This document shows positions 52,098 through 61,964 of a stretch of DNA of 64,000 nt, in pieces (position 1 is the first letter of the stretch; every line of letters starts with the position of its first letter). Origin of the DNA: CBDCYS01 sp965226245 (GTDB lineage: Bacteria > Acidobacteriota > Terriglobia > Bryobacterales > UBA6623); contig CBDDCL010000015.1 of NCBI GenBank assembly GCA_965226245.1, forward strand, positions 1,116,001 to 1,180,000, read 5' to 3'. A model generated the notes under the pieces. The model saw only the letters and a program-made list of their open reading frames with translations, was not told the origin of the DNA and did no database searches. Both the position numbers and the translations under genes were made by a program.

Positions 52098-52568
52098 ACA
52101 GCGGGCCGGGTTGGACCAGGTAGAAGCGCGTAACGCCGATGAATGATGGGAAATCATGTGTTTCCAGCGGGAGGTCGGGAGGGTCCTCCCAGCCCTCCGT
52201 TGATGCCTGCGCCGCCTGCGGCAGACGGGTCCGGTTCCGGCTGGGATACAGCGCCGCTACACCGAGCCGGATTCAGCGCGGCAAAGGAGCGGGGGTCGCG
52301 GGCCGGGCGGCTTGCTGAATACATACAAAAGATTCTTAGCATAGGAGCACATTTTATGAAGGCCAAATCCAAGACAGCCGTCCGCAAAGCCGCGGGCTCG
52401 ATTGCGCGTCTTACAAGAACGGCGAAGAATGGGAAAATCTCCCGCGGCGCCCCCGCGTCCGGTCAGCGGCGCAAGGCAGCCAAAAAGCCCTCGCCGGCCA
52501 GTGCGCCCAGCGAAATTGTCACAACCAAGAAACAGAGCAAACTTTCAAACCAACAGAGAGGAAAAACT

Positions 52569-55319
52569 ATGAATCGCAATAAGGCACCCCAGACCGCCGT
52601 CGCCGTGGCCGACCCGCATGCCGAGTCCGTCGAGGAAATGGACGCCGCCTCGCTCCAACTGCAGCGGCTCCAGGAACAGGTCACGGACTACGAGGGTCAG
52701 ATCCAGGCCATCGGCAAGGCTCAGGCGGTCATCGAGTTCAACCTCGACGGCACGATCATCACGGCCAACGACAACTTCCTCAACGCGCTGGGCTACACGC
52801 TCGGGGAGGTCCAGGGCCAGCACCACCGCATGTTCGTCGAGGAGTCGTTTTGAGTCAGCGTCGAATACCGCCAGTTTTGGGAGGCGCTGAACCGGGGCGA
52901 GTATCAAGCCGGGGAGTACAAGCGCATCGGCAAGGGTGGCAAGGAGGTCTGGATTCAGGCCTCCTACAACCCCATCCTCGACCTCAACGGCAAGCCCTTC
53001 AAGGTGGTCAAGTACGCCACCGACGTCACCGAGCAGAAGCTGCGAAACGCTGAGTTCGAGGGTCAGATCCAGGCCATCGGCAAGGCGCAGGCGGTCATCG
53101 AGTTCAACCTCGACGGCACGATCATCACGGCCAACGACAACTTCCTCAACGCCCTGGGCTACACGCTCGGGGAGGTTCAGGGCCAGCACCACCGCATGTT
53201 CGTCGAGGAGTCGTTTCGAGTCAGCGTCGAGTACCGCCAGTTTTGGGAGGCGCTGAACCGGGGCGAGTACCAAGCCGGGGAGTACAAGCGCATCGGCAAG
53301 GGTGGCAAGGGGGTCTGGATTCAGGCCTCGTACAACCCCATCCTCGACCTCAACGGCAAGCCCTTCAAGGTGGTCAAGTACGCCACCGACGTCACCGAGC
53401 AGAAGCTGCAGAACGCTGAGTTCGAGGGTCAGATCCAGGCCGTCGGCAAGGCGCAGGCGGTCATCGAGTTCAACCTCGACGGCACGATTATCACGGCCAA
53501 CGACAACTTCCTCAACGCCCTGGGCTACACGCTCGGGGAGGTCCAGGGCCAGCACCACCGCATGTTCGTCGAGGAGTCGTTTCGAGTCAGCGTCGAGTAC
53601 CGCCAGTTTTGGGAGGCGCTGAACCGGGGCGAGTATCAAGCCGGGGAGTACAAGCGCATCGGCAAGGGTGGCAAGGAGGTCTGGATTCAGGCCTCCTACA
53701 ACCCCATCCTCGACCTCAACGGCAAGCCCTTCAAGGTGGTCAAGTACGCCACCGACGTCACTGAGCAGAAGCTGCGAAACGCTGAGTTCGAGGGTCAGAT
53801 CCAGGCGGTCGGCAAGGCGCAGGCGGTCATCGAGTTCAACCTCGACGGCACGATCATCACGGCCAACGACAACTTCCTCAACGCGCTGGGCTACACGCTC
53901 GGGGAGGTCCAGGGCCAGCACCACCGCATGTTCGTCGAGGAGTCGTTTCGAGTCAGCGTCGAGTACCGCCAGTTTTGGGAGGCGCTGAACCGGGGCGAGT
54001 ACCAAGCCGGGGAGTACAAACGCATCGGCAAGGGCGGCAAGGAGGTCTGGATTCAGGCCTCGTACAACCCCATCCTCGACCTCAACGGCAAGCCCTTCAA
54101 GGTGGTCAAGTACGCCACCGACGTCACCGAGCAGAAGCTGCGAAACGCGGACTACGAAGGGCAGATCCAAGCTGTCGGCAAGGCGCAGGCGGTCATCGAG
54201 TTCAACCTCGACGGCACGATCATCATGGCCAACGACAACTTCCTCAACGCGCTGGGCTACACGCTCGAGGAGGTTCAGGGCCAGCACCACCGCATGTTCG
54301 TCGAGGAGTCGTTTCGAGTCAGCGTCGAGTACCGCCAGTTTTGGGAGGCGCTGAACCGGGGCGAGTACCAAGCCGGGGAGTACAAGCGCATCGGCAAGGG
54401 TGGCAAGGAGGTCTGGATCCAGGCCTCGTACAATCCCATCCTCGACCTGAACGGCAAGCCCTTCAAGGTGGTCAAGTACGCCACCGATATTACCGGGCAG
54501 AAAGCAAGAAACGCACGGTTCGAGAGTGAGGTCCGGTCGTTCGGCGAGCAGCTCGAATCCTCCTCTCAAGTGTTGACCACCGTCAGTCAACAGATGGCAG
54601 GCAACGCGGAAGAAACCTCAACGCAGGCCGGAGTGGTTTCCGCCGCCAGTGAACAGGTAAGCAAGAACATTCAAACGGCTGCCGCGGGCGCCGAAGAGAT
54701 GACGGCATCGATCGGCGAGATCGCGAAGAACTCTAACGAGGCCGCCACCGTTGCCAAGGAAGCCGTCAGTGTTGCCGGTTCAACGAACGAAACCATCAAG
54801 ACTTTAGGCGAGTCGAGCGTGGAAATCGGCAAAGTGATCAAGGTGATCACCTCCATTGCGCAGCAAACGAATCTGCTGGCGCTCAACGCAACGATCGAGG
54901 CCGCTCGTGCCGGTGAGGCCGGCAAGGGGTTTGCGGTGGTGGCGAACGAGGTGAAAGAGCTGGCCAAGCAGACTGCCCAAGCGACCGAAGACATCAGCCA
55001 GAGAATCGAAGCGATCCAGATGGGCAGCGAAGGGGCCGTGGAAGCGATCGGCAAAGTCAGCACGATCATCGGCACGATCAATGACATCTCCAGTACAATC
55101 GCCGCGGCGGTCGAAGAACAGACCGTTACGACGAACGAGATCACCCGCAATGTTAGCGAGGCGTCGCGCGGTTCAAGCGAGATTGCCGAGAACATCGGTG
55201 GAGTCGCCACGGCTGCTAATAATACGTCACAAGGAGCCAGCGAGACTCTCGGAGCGGCTAAGGAATTGGCGGGGATGCCAGCCAAACTGCAGCAGCTCGT
55301 CGAACAAGCCAAGGGGTAA
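52569..55319 (+). CDS. Soluble chemoreceptor with five PAS repeats; in-frame TGA in repeat 1
   Basis: A methyl-accepting chemotaxis protein without membrane segments: five ~122-residue PAS repeats (FNLDGTIITANDNFLNALGY, RIGKGGKEVWIQASYNPILD) and a C-terminal signalling domain with the hairpin tip SIAQQTNLLALNATIEAARA and FAVVANEVKELAKQTA. Such Aer-like PAS sets often bind heme or flavin and sense oxygen or redox. In repeat 1 the codon at 52851-52853 is TGA where all other repeats have CGA (Arg). That splits the gene into a 95-residue start and a 771-residue rest, for which GTG at 53004 could serve as a restart. The ATG at 52569 has AGAGGA upstream; an in-frame ATG at 52356, also with a ribosome site, would add a lysine-rich leader. 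Confidence 0.85.
52692..54520 (+). repeat. Five tandem 366-bp PAS-coding repeats
   Basis: Units begin at 52692, 53058, 53424, 53790 and 54156, each exactly 366 bases and nearly identical; the last has the most differences. The high identity at silent positions means recent duplication or ongoing homogenisation. Confidence 0.95.
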
Positions 55320-55494
55320 GGTGGTGCGCTTTGGCGGCGGGCCGTTGCAAGAGCCAGAGTAGCAGCCGGTCTCACTAGTTCTGGATCCTCGTGGCCGGCG
55401 TTGATGGCGCCATCGGCCTGATGAATCAACTGGTTTGGGGGGCCACTTTCTCTTCCATGGCCGGTCAGGAAACCGCTGCTCCTGGTCGGCCGGC

Positions 55495-55551
55495 TCTAAA
55501 GGTTTTGGCGTTGTGGCGAATGAAGTCAAGGAACTCGCCAAAAGCATCGCA
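55495..55551 (+). pseudogene. Fragment of a second chemoreceptor signalling domain
   Basis: Reads SKGFGVVANEVKELAKSIA, the conserved tip-proximal part of methyl-accepting signalling domains, with no intact gene around it. It differs from the neighbouring receptor (GKGFAVVANEVKELAKQTA), so it comes from another receptor gene. The surrounding 55320-55660 shows nothing else supportable. Confidence 0.65.
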
Positions 55552-55660
55552 ACGCCTTCCAGCTTCAATCCGTTGTTGACGAATTCAAGATCTAGCCGAG
55601 GTTTGCAGCACGGGGCGGGCGAACCGCGTGTGGCGCCGAGGCCATTGAGCCCGCATGGAC

Positions 55661-56671
55661 TCACCGATTGCGGTCTTGCCGGTACTCAACGACTGCCCGA
55701 TTGTGGGCTTGGAGCGTTTTCGAGAACACATGTTTCCCGGTCCCCAGGGGCTCGGCCACGAAAAAAAAGTAGCCGCTTTCAGCCGGTTTGAGCGCGGCTT
55801 CGAGCGACGCCCGGCCGGGGTTGGCGATCGGCCCCGGCGGCAACCCGGCATGGACATACGTGTTGTAGGGGTGTTTGTCCTGGAGGTCGGATCGGTAAAT
55901 CCTGCCGCGGAAGCGGTTTTCCAAGATCAGTCCGTAGACCACGGTCGGGTCGCACTGCAGCAGGATATTCTCCCTCAGCCGATTGTGAAAGACCGATGAA
56001 ACCAAGGGCCGCTCGCCTCCGATGCCGGTCTCTTTTTCAATCAGGGAAGCGAGGGTGACGATCTCATACGGTGTGAGCGGAACCGAGTTTCCTAGGGCGG
56101 CATCTTGGAAGACACGATAGAACTGATCGATCATCATTTGGACGAACTTGCGAGCAGTGATATCCCGCGTGAAGTAGTAGGTGTCGGGGAACAGGAAACC
56201 CTCCAGATTCGCCGCTTCCCTAAACCGCCCTTGGATCTGATGTGCCCGCTCCGCTTCGGCGAGAAACTCTTCGCGAGTAGACAGCCCGGCACCGGCAACC
56301 AGGTCCGCGATCTCAAACTTCGTTAAGCCCTCGGGAATCGTCAGCCGGTGGTATTCAACCTGCCCGCGTGAAATCTTGTCAAAAACCTGCCAGACCGTCA
56401 GCGGACGCAAGAAGCGGTATTCCCCGGCCATCAAAACAGTTCGCGGCCGCAAGCCACGAACAGCCAGGAAGAGCCATCTGGAGCGGATGACACCGGCTTC
56501 CTCGAGGGCCTCCGCAATCTCCGGGCTGGTGGCGCCGCGCTCGATCTGGATGGTCACGGGTTCCTCAAACCCATGGAAGGGGGGCGCGAATCCTACCGAC
56601 AGCAGTCCCGTCACCACGAGGACGCCAAGCGCCGCGGCGTACCATAACCCCCAAGCTGAGAACTTTCTCAC
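55661..56671 (-). CDS. mltG: Endolytic murein transglycosylase MltG
   Basis: 336 residues. One N-terminal membrane anchor (LWYAAALGVLVVTGLLSVGF), a LysM-like subdomain, and the YceG domain with NLEGFLFPDTYYF and the catalytic glutamate in LASLIEKETG (near 214), then DPTVVYGL and YNTYVHAGLPPGPIANPG. MltG cuts nascent peptidoglycan strands at the inner membrane and so ends glycan polymerisation. It follows ruvX by 23 bases on the same strand, an order often seen. Confidence 0.95.
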   Translation of the reverse strand: MRKFSAWGLWYAAALGVLVVTGLLSVGFAPPFHGFEEPVTIQIERGATSPEIAEALEEAGVIRSRWLFLAVRGLRPRTVLMAGEYRFLRPLTVWQVFDKISRGQVEYHRLTIPEGLTKFEIADLVAGAGLSTREEFLAEAERAHQIQGRFREAANLEGFLFPDTYYFTRDITARKFVQMMIDQFYRVFQDAALGNSVPLTPYEIVTLASLIEKETGIGGERPLVSSVFHNRLRENILLQCDPTVVYGLILENRFRGRIYRSDLQDKHPYNTYVHAGLPPGPIANPGRASLEAALKPAESGYFFFVAEPLGTGKHVFSKTLQAHNRAVVEYRQDRNR

Positions 56672-56694
56672 GTTCGGCAGGATCTTTCGGGAAA

Positions 56695-57141
56695 TTAAGG
56701 AGGCCCAGTCCCGCCTCCCCCAAGGAAATCTAAATAACTTTGCAAAATGAGCACGGCGGCAAGCTTGTCGACGGCCTCTCGGCGTTTTCGCAACCCGACT
56801 CCACTGTTTTTAAGGACGCGCTCGGCTTCACGCGTCGTGAGGCGCTCGTCCCACAGTGTCACCTCAACACCGCAGCGCTTCGCCAGCGTCCGCCCAAACT
56901 GTGCTGCCTGCCGCGCCTGGGCTCCCTCGCTGCCGTTCATATTGAGGGGATGACCGACGACAACGCGCGTGACTTGCCGGCTGTCAATAAGCTCGGAAAG
57001 AAAATTGAGATCTTCGGCACGATTATTCCGTCTCAACGTCGGCAGGCCCTGAGCCGTGACGCCCAACTCGTCGCTGAGCGCCAGCCCGATCCTCCTCTTT
57101 CCAAAGTCAAGCCCAAGAATCCGCCCAGGCGCGCCAGACAC
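56695..57141 (-). CDS. ruvX: RuvX/YqgF family nuclease (putative Holliday-junction resolvase/16S pre-rRNA processing)
   Basis: 148 residues with a RNase H-like fold: ILGLDFGKRRIGLALSD (D12), VVVGHPLNMNGSEG, LWDERLTTREAERVL and a C-terminal DKLAAVLILQSYLD. YqgF is linked to 16S rRNA 5'-end maturation and recombination in E. coli. The start is GTG at 57141. First gene of a pair with mltG. Confidence 0.95.
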   Translation of the reverse strand: MSGAPGRILGLDFGKRRIGLALSDELGVTAQGLPTLRRNNRAEDLNFLSELIDSRQVTRVVVGHPLNMNGSEGAQARQAAQFGRTLAKRCGVEVTLWDERLTTREAERVLKNSGVGLRKRREAVDKLAAVLILQSYLDFLGGGGTGPP

Positions 57142-57390
57142 GTAGTTATTTTACAGCAGCGGGCTTGATGCATCTTGCCGCGTTCATGCGTTCTCCGCAT
57201 CTGCTCACTCTAGTCCCCCGTCTTCCACGCGAGGAACCGCGGAGGCTTGGTTGGCGTGGTCAGCCTTCTCATTTGAGAGCGAAATCAAGCCGACTGAGTG
57301 GTATACTTTACTCCTCACGGACCCTGCCTATCGCATGGCGCCGAGAGTACACGATAGGCGAGGTGACGAACGATGTTGAGGAGTTTGGGG

Positions 57391-57428
57391 TTGACACGAT
57401 TGACGCTATGTGTCACAATGTGACACAT
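57391..57428 (+). promoter_or_regulatory. Toxin-antitoxin promoter with palindromic operator, leaderless start
   Basis: TTGACA (57391-57396), 17 bases, then CACAAT (57414-57419) form a plausible promoter. A perfect 21-base palindrome, ATGTGTCACA-A-TGTGACACAT (57408-57428), overlaps the -10 box and the first two bases of the ATG at 57427. Transcription would start at or next to the ATG, giving a leaderless mRNA repressible by the antitoxin or the toxin-antitoxin complex. Confidence 0.7.
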
Positions 57429-57657
57429 GAAGAAGGCGTCGATGCGAGAACTGCACCACAACACCAGTGCGATTCTTCGGGAAGTCTCTGAAGGTCAAGT
57501 TTTCGTCATTGAGAAAAGAGGGAATCCGGTTGCTGAGTTGCGGCCTTTCCATCTGGTCCCGCCGACCCGGCGTCTGCCGAATCGGGAAAAGCTGCTCGCC
57601 GAATTCCCGCAAATTAGTATCGACAGCGGCCGCGTGCTCGAACAGGACAGGTCTTGA
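57427..57657 (+). CDS. Phd/YefM-type antitoxin
   Basis: 76 residues: KKASMRELHHNTSAILREVS then VFVIEKRGNPVAELRPF, the Phd/YefM fold whose N-terminal dimer binds DNA. The C-terminal tail (RRLPNREKLLAEFPQISIDS) is expected to wrap the toxin. The gene begins inside a perfect palindrome, fitting autorepression. Its stop overlaps the toxin's TTG start by four bases. Confidence 0.9.
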   Translation: MKKASMRELHHNTSAILREVSEGQVFVIEKRGNPVAELRPFHLVPPTRRLPNREKLLAEFPQISIDSGRVLEQDRS

Positions 57658-58085
57658 GGCTGTATCTAGACACGGCCTATATCGCAAAATGTTATCTGAA
57701 CGAGCCTGATGCCGGCGCTGTCAGGAAGCTCGCCGAGGAGGCGGAAGGGCTTTACTCCTCTAGTTGGTGTATCGCCGAGTTGTCCTGCGTTTTCCTGCGG
57801 CATGTTCGAGAACGGAGGTTAACGAGGAAGCAGGCCCGCGCACTGAGTGAACTATTTTTGGACGATATTCGAGCTGGCGCTTGGAACTTGCTCCCGCTGT
57901 CAGAGCGCTTGCTCTACAAGGTTGAAGACAGCCTTGGACAGATTCCCCGAACAGTTTATTTGCGGGCGGGTGGCGCCGCCCATCTGGTGACCGCCCGAGA
58001 ATCCGGCTTCGCGGAAGTGTGGAGCAGCGATCGCCATCTCCTGGCCGCCGCTCGGCACTTCGGATTAAAGGGCAGGTCAGTTTAG
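57654..58085 (+). CDS. vapC: VapC-type PIN-domain toxin
   Basis: 143 residues with the PIN-domain acidic set: D6 (RLYLDTAYIAKCYLNEP), E42 (SSWCIAELSCV) and D in VWSSDRHLLAAARHFGL. PIN toxins are magnesium-dependent RNases that cut tRNA or rRNA. The start TTG (TTGA overlap with the antitoxin stop) means coupled translation from one mRNA. All catalytic residues seem intact. Confidence 0.9.
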   Translation: MRLYLDTAYIAKCYLNEPDAGAVRKLAEEAEGLYSSSWCIAELSCVFLRHVRERRLTRKQARALSELFLDDIRAGAWNLLPLSERLLYKVEDSLGQIPRTVYLRAGGAAHLVTARESGFAEVWSSDRHLLAAARHFGLKGRSV

Positions 58086-58218
58086 CGGTTTCCGAGGATG
58101 CTCGACCGGCCGGTTTCGAACTGGCCCATCTTCGAGACCTGAGACGGGCAACGCCGAACCACGCGACGGTACTCTCTTACAAGTTTGCTTCCGTCCCATC
58201 CCTTGCGTTGTCAGCATC

Positions 58219-58647
58219 ATGAGCCAGCTCGTCCAAATCGGCAAGTTTAATTTTCGGTTTCAGTGTCAGCCGGAATGCACCAATTGCTGCACCATGGCCG
58301 GTGACGTCTGCTTGACCGAAGACGACGCCGGCCGAATCGCCGCACACCTCGATCTCACGCCCGCGGAGTTTCGCGAACGGCACTGCCTCCATGAGGATGA
58401 GGAGCTGCGTCTGGTGGGCCGAAGCAAAGATCCCTGCCGCTTTGTTACGGCTACAGGGTGCTCCATCCACGAAGTCAAACCCGTGCAATGCCGCACATTT
58501 CCTTACTGGCCGGAGTATGTCGCAAACAAGCGCTCGTGGAAGAATCTCAGCCGCTTTTGTCCCGGGATTGGCGTGGGGCCGATCATTCCAGTGGAGCAGG
58601 TTCGGACTGACGCTCAGGAGACGAAGAACGCTTACCCGGACTCGTAG
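58219..58647 (+). CDS. YkgJ-family cysteine-cluster protein
   Basis: 142 residues with cysteines in the arrangement of YkgJ/Fe-S oxidoreductase-like zinc/iron-chelating proteins: CQPECTNCC, GDVCLTEDD, DPCRF, GCSIHEVKPVQCRTFPYWP and RFCPGIG. The PxQCRxFPxWP part is the family hallmark. Metal binding is expected; the cellular role is not known. It stands alone, 133 bases after the toxin gene. Confidence 0.88.
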   Translation: MSQLVQIGKFNFRFQCQPECTNCCTMAGDVCLTEDDAGRIAAHLDLTPAEFRERHCLHEDEELRLVGRSKDPCRFVTATGCSIHEVKPVQCRTFPYWPEYVANKRSWKNLSRFCPGIGVGPIIPVEQVRTDAQETKNAYPDS

Positions 58648-58730
58648 CTTTGGCGGGTAAAGGCGAGAGTGTCCAATCGTAGGGGCCGGAACTGCCGCGG
58701 TTCCTCCGCTGGAAAGCGGTTACGTGCTAA

Positions 58731-60530
58731 CCTGAATTATGCACTGCGGGGTGCACCTGAGGAGGGCTGAGCTGCGAGGGACCATTGGGCGACCCCCGAA
58801 AACATGGGGTAATAAGGTAGGCTGGCAAAGATTTCAGCTTCGCCAGCCAACCCCAAGGAGGTCACCCAAATGGTTACCAAGCGAAAACAGCATAGCTCCA
58901 AAAACCCCGCCAAACAAGGCCGCGGCGCGACGGCTCCGCAGCCCAATAAAATCGGGGCTTCCACGCCCTATCACTTCCGCGGCAAGAATCTGACTCCCTA
59001 CGGCGGCCTGCTGCCGGTCGCCACCCTGCTCGAAAAACTCGGCTTCCAAGAGCTGCTGGAACAAACCCTCAGCGTCAAACGAATCACCCGTGTGATGAGC
59101 CTCTACCAGTTTGTGCTGGCCCTCGTGCTGGGCCTCTATGTCGGCTTTGCGCGGCTCAACCAACTCCGCTTCATCGCGCGCGACCCCATCCTGACCGGCA
59201 TCTTGCAAGTGACGCGGCTGCCGCCGCAATCCACGCTGTGGCGCTTTCTGGCCTCGCTGCATCTCAACGTGGCGCGGCAGATCCTGTCGATGCAGCGCCA
59301 ACTGCGCGAACGAGCCTGGGCGGCGGCCAACGTGCGGTTGACCACGGTGACGCTGGACACCGACACCACCGTGCACACCCTCTACGGCCAGCAGATGGGC
59401 GGGCGCAAGAGCTACAACCCCAAGAACAAGGGCAAGCGCAGCTACCAGCCGATACTGACCTTCCTGGCCGAGACGCGCGAATACCTGATGGGCGGGTTGC
59501 ACAATGGCGACCGGCCCACGGGCAAAGAGATCGCGGCGCACCTCGAAAGTGCTTTCCAGGCTTTGCCGGCCAGTGTGAAGCGGATCTTGGCGCGGGCCGA
59601 TTCCGGCTTTTATTGCTGGGAAGCGGTGGCAGCCTACGAACAAGCGCATTGTCAGTTCGTCATCGTGGCGCGCAAGACCAGGCGACTGGTCGAGCAGTTG
59701 CAGCAAGCGGAATGGAAGCCCTCGCCCCACAGCGACGCTGCGGCGGAGTGCGAATTCCTCTGCCAGCCGCAAGGCTGGGGCAGGGCCTGCCGCTTTGTCG
59801 CGCTGCGTTATGAAAAGGAGCCGGAAACCGAGGAGGTCGAGCAATATCAGTTGTTTGCAACCAGCGCTTACACCTACCGCGTGTTTGTGACCAACCTGGC
59901 CGAGCCGATCGCGGCGGTGGTGTGGTTTTACAATCAGCGGGCCGGGGCGGAAAACCTGATCAAGGAGGCCAACAACGATGCCGGGCTGGCGGCCCATCCT
60001 TCGCGCCGCTTTGACACCAACCGCAATCACTTTCAGTTGGTCATGCTGGCCTACAACCTCAACTGCTGGCTGCTGCTGTTCCAGCGTGAAGCCGACGCCA
60101 CCCCGGAGAAGCTGCGGCACACCACCCTGGCGACGGCGCGGCTGCGCTTTCTGTTCGTGGCGGCCAAGATCTGGCGGCACGCCGGCAGAACGGGCATCAG
60201 CTACAGCGATCAGTACCAGGAGCAGGGCCTGTTCGAGCGGCTGATGCGGCGGCTGCGGGCGATGGCGCCGCCGGGATCGAGCTGCGCGCCGGTGGTGGAG
60301 GGTGCGCTGCGTTGAGAGGTGCTCCATGCATAAAATTTTATGCACTTGCTGCAAGCTACTGGGAACATGCCGTTTGCGAGCCCGCTTTTGCCCGCCCGGA
60401 TTGGGAGGCGGCTCAAACCGGGAGGGAAACCGCGGAAAAGACGACTTGCTAAATCACTGAGTTGACACGACTGCCGCTACCGCCACAACTCCATCGGCGA
60501 TGGCTACGCCGAACCTGTGCATAATTCAGG
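58731..60530 (+). mobile_element. IS1380-family insertion sequence
   Basis: 1800 bp with inverted ends CCTGAATTATGCAC (58731-58744 and 60517-60530), flanked by the direct repeat TGCTAA on both sides. It holds one intact transposase gene. A perfect 18-bp palindrome TGCATAAAATTTTATGCA lies just after the gene at about 60331-60348 and shares TGCATAA with the ends. Confidence 0.92.
58870..60315 (+). CDS. IS1380-family transposase
   Basis: 481 residues of the DDE_Tnp_1 / IS1380 type. Catalytic parts: TVTLDTDTTVHTLYGQQ (first Asp), RILARADSGFYCWEA (second Asp) and YNQRAGAENLIKEANNDAG (Glu). A basic N-terminus (TKRKQHSSKNPAKQGRG) is usual. CCCCAAGGAGGTCACCCAA before the ATG is a strong ribosome site. 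No breaks, so the element may be active. Confidence 0.95.
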   Translation: MVTKRKQHSSKNPAKQGRGATAPQPNKIGASTPYHFRGKNLTPYGGLLPVATLLEKLGFQELLEQTLSVKRITRVMSLYQFVLALVLGLYVGFARLNQLRFIARDPILTGILQVTRLPPQSTLWRFLASLHLNVARQILSMQRQLRERAWAAANVRLTTVTLDTDTTVHTLYGQQMGGRKSYNPKNKGKRSYQPILTFLAETREYLMGGLHNGDRPTGKEIAAHLESAFQALPASVKRILARADSGFYCWEAVAAYEQAHCQFVIVARKTRRLVEQLQQAEWKPSPHSDAAAECEFLCQPQGWGRACRFVALRYEKEPETEEVEQYQLFATSAYTYRVFVTNLAEPIAAVVWFYNQRAGAENLIKEANNDAGLAAHPSRRFDTNRNHFQLVMLAYNLNCWLLLFQREADATPEKLRHTTLATARLRFLFVAAKIWRHAGRTGISYSDQYQEQGLFERLMRRLRAMAPPGSSCAPVVEGALR

Positions 60531-60885
60531 TGCTAAGCCGCATCTCAATCCAGTAACCTTGGCCCGCGCTTCGCTTGATGCGCTAGGGACAAGCAAGAGT
60601 GCACGTTCCACGTGTCTTGAGCAAAGGTACGCTTCAGGACGAAAAACCACCGGCCCGCCCATCGTTAACCGAATACCTCAATTGCGCTAATGTATGAGTG
60701 AGCGGATCAACCAGTAGCGGTAGCCGCGTGGCCAAAGCGCGAGAGAGCTTTGCAAGACTGCCGCGGTTCTGACCCCAATACAATGAACTTCATACTCCCC
60801 ATGTCAGCGGACATTCCGCCGGTAACCAACGGTGCACCCGTTTTCGTTTCGAGGCGATACCTGATTCTGAAAGGACAATTTCAAT
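60531..60885. other. Intergenic stretch after IS1380
   Basis: About 355 bases without a supported gene. A ribosome site AAAGGA lies about 10 bases before the ATG of the next gene. Nothing else is recognised. Confidence 0.4.
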
Positions 60886-61752
60886 ATGAGCAAGCACGGC
60901 TCCAAGATCACGAGAAGGTCCGTTGTGACGGCAGCGGCGGGCGGGCTCGCGGCGGGCGCGCAGTCCGGTAAAGCCGCGACCGGAAAAGCCGTTACCAAGG
61001 GACGTATCAAGCAGTCGGTCTGCAAGTGGTGTTACAAGGACATGTCTGTCGACGAGTTGGCCGAACAATCCGCAAAGATGGGACTGCGGTCGGTCGAGCT
61101 GCTGGCTGACGCTCAATGGCCGGCCGTTAAGAAATACGGTCTGGTGTGCGCGGTCGGGAACGGCATTTGCAGCATCACGGACGGGCCCAACGTCAAGGCC
61201 AACCACGCCGAGATCGAAAGGAACGTCCGGCGGCTGCTGCCGCTTGCAAAGAAACACGGCGTGCCCAACCTGATCTGCTTTTCAGGCAACCGGCGCGATA
61301 TCCCTGACGAAGAAGCTTGGGACAACTGCGCCCTGCTGCTGAACAAGGTCAAGGCTCAAGCCGAGGACGCCGGTGTAACGATTCTCATGGAGCTGCTCAA
61401 CAGCAAAGTCAACCACCCCGATTACCACTGCGACAAAACCGCCTGGGGCGTCGAGTTGATGAAGCGCGCCGAATCGCCTCGCGTCAAGCTGCTCTACGAC
61501 ATCTACCACATGCAAATCATGGAGGGTGATGTTATCCGCACGATTCGCGACAACTTCCAATACATCGGGCATTTCCACACCGGCGGCAATCCCGGCCGCC
61601 ACGAAATCGACGAGACGCAAGAGCTGAACTACAAAGCGATCTGCGAAGCCATCGTGGATCTCGGCTTTGACGGTTATTTAGCGCAGGAGTTTATCCCGGC
61701 CCGGGATCCGATGACGTCTTTGCGTCAGGCGGCGATCATCTGCGACGTGTGA
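60886..61752 (+). CDS. Tat-exported TIM-barrel isomerase, hydroxypyruvate isomerase-like
   Basis: 288 residues. KITRRSVVTAAAGGLAAG is a twin-arginine signal. The rest is an AP-endonuclease-2-type TIM barrel (xylose-isomerase-like) closest to Hyi proteins: ILMELLNSKVNHPDYHCDKT, KLLYDIYHMQIMEGD, IGHFHTGGNPGRHEIDETQE and GYLAQEFIPARDP hold the expected Glu/Asp/His metal ligands. Many Acidobacteria and Planctomycetes have such exported sugar isomerases/epimerases; the substrate is unknown. Confidence 0.88.
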   Translation: MSKHGSKITRRSVVTAAAGGLAAGAQSGKAATGKAVTKGRIKQSVCKWCYKDMSVDELAEQSAKMGLRSVELLADAQWPAVKKYGLVCAVGNGICSITDGPNVKANHAEIERNVRRLLPLAKKHGVPNLICFSGNRRDIPDEEAWDNCALLLNKVKAQAEDAGVTILMELLNSKVNHPDYHCDKTAWGVELMKRAESPRVKLLYDIYHMQIMEGDVIRTIRDNFQYIGHFHTGGNPGRHEIDETQELNYKAICEAIVDLGFDGYLAQEFIPARDPMTSLRQAAIICDV

Positions 61753-61964
61753 TTGGTGTTACGGATCACCTGAAGAATCCACGCCCCGCGGCTACTTCAT
61801 CACTCTTTGCGGTCTCGGCGCCTTTGCGACAGAAGAAACCATGTTTCGCCAAGGCGCAAAGGCCGCGGCGGGTTTTGTTGCGCTTCGGATGACTCTCCGG
61901 CCGGCTCGATGACACCTGACGATTCGGCTTGACTTTTTACATCCAGCGGCATCCAGCGGAGGAC

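Noticed and set aside
52545..54590. Long open frame of 681 codons on the minus strand opposite the PAS repeats
   Set aside because: It is the antisense of a 366-bp coding unit repeated five times, so one open antisense unit automatically gives a long frame. The protein is a monotonous Leu/Val/Glu/Asp repeat with no independent support.
58834..60354. 506-codon open frame opposite the IS1380 transposase
   Set aside because: GC-rich shadow frame of a clearly recognised transposase; composition rich in Arg, Gln and His, no motifs.
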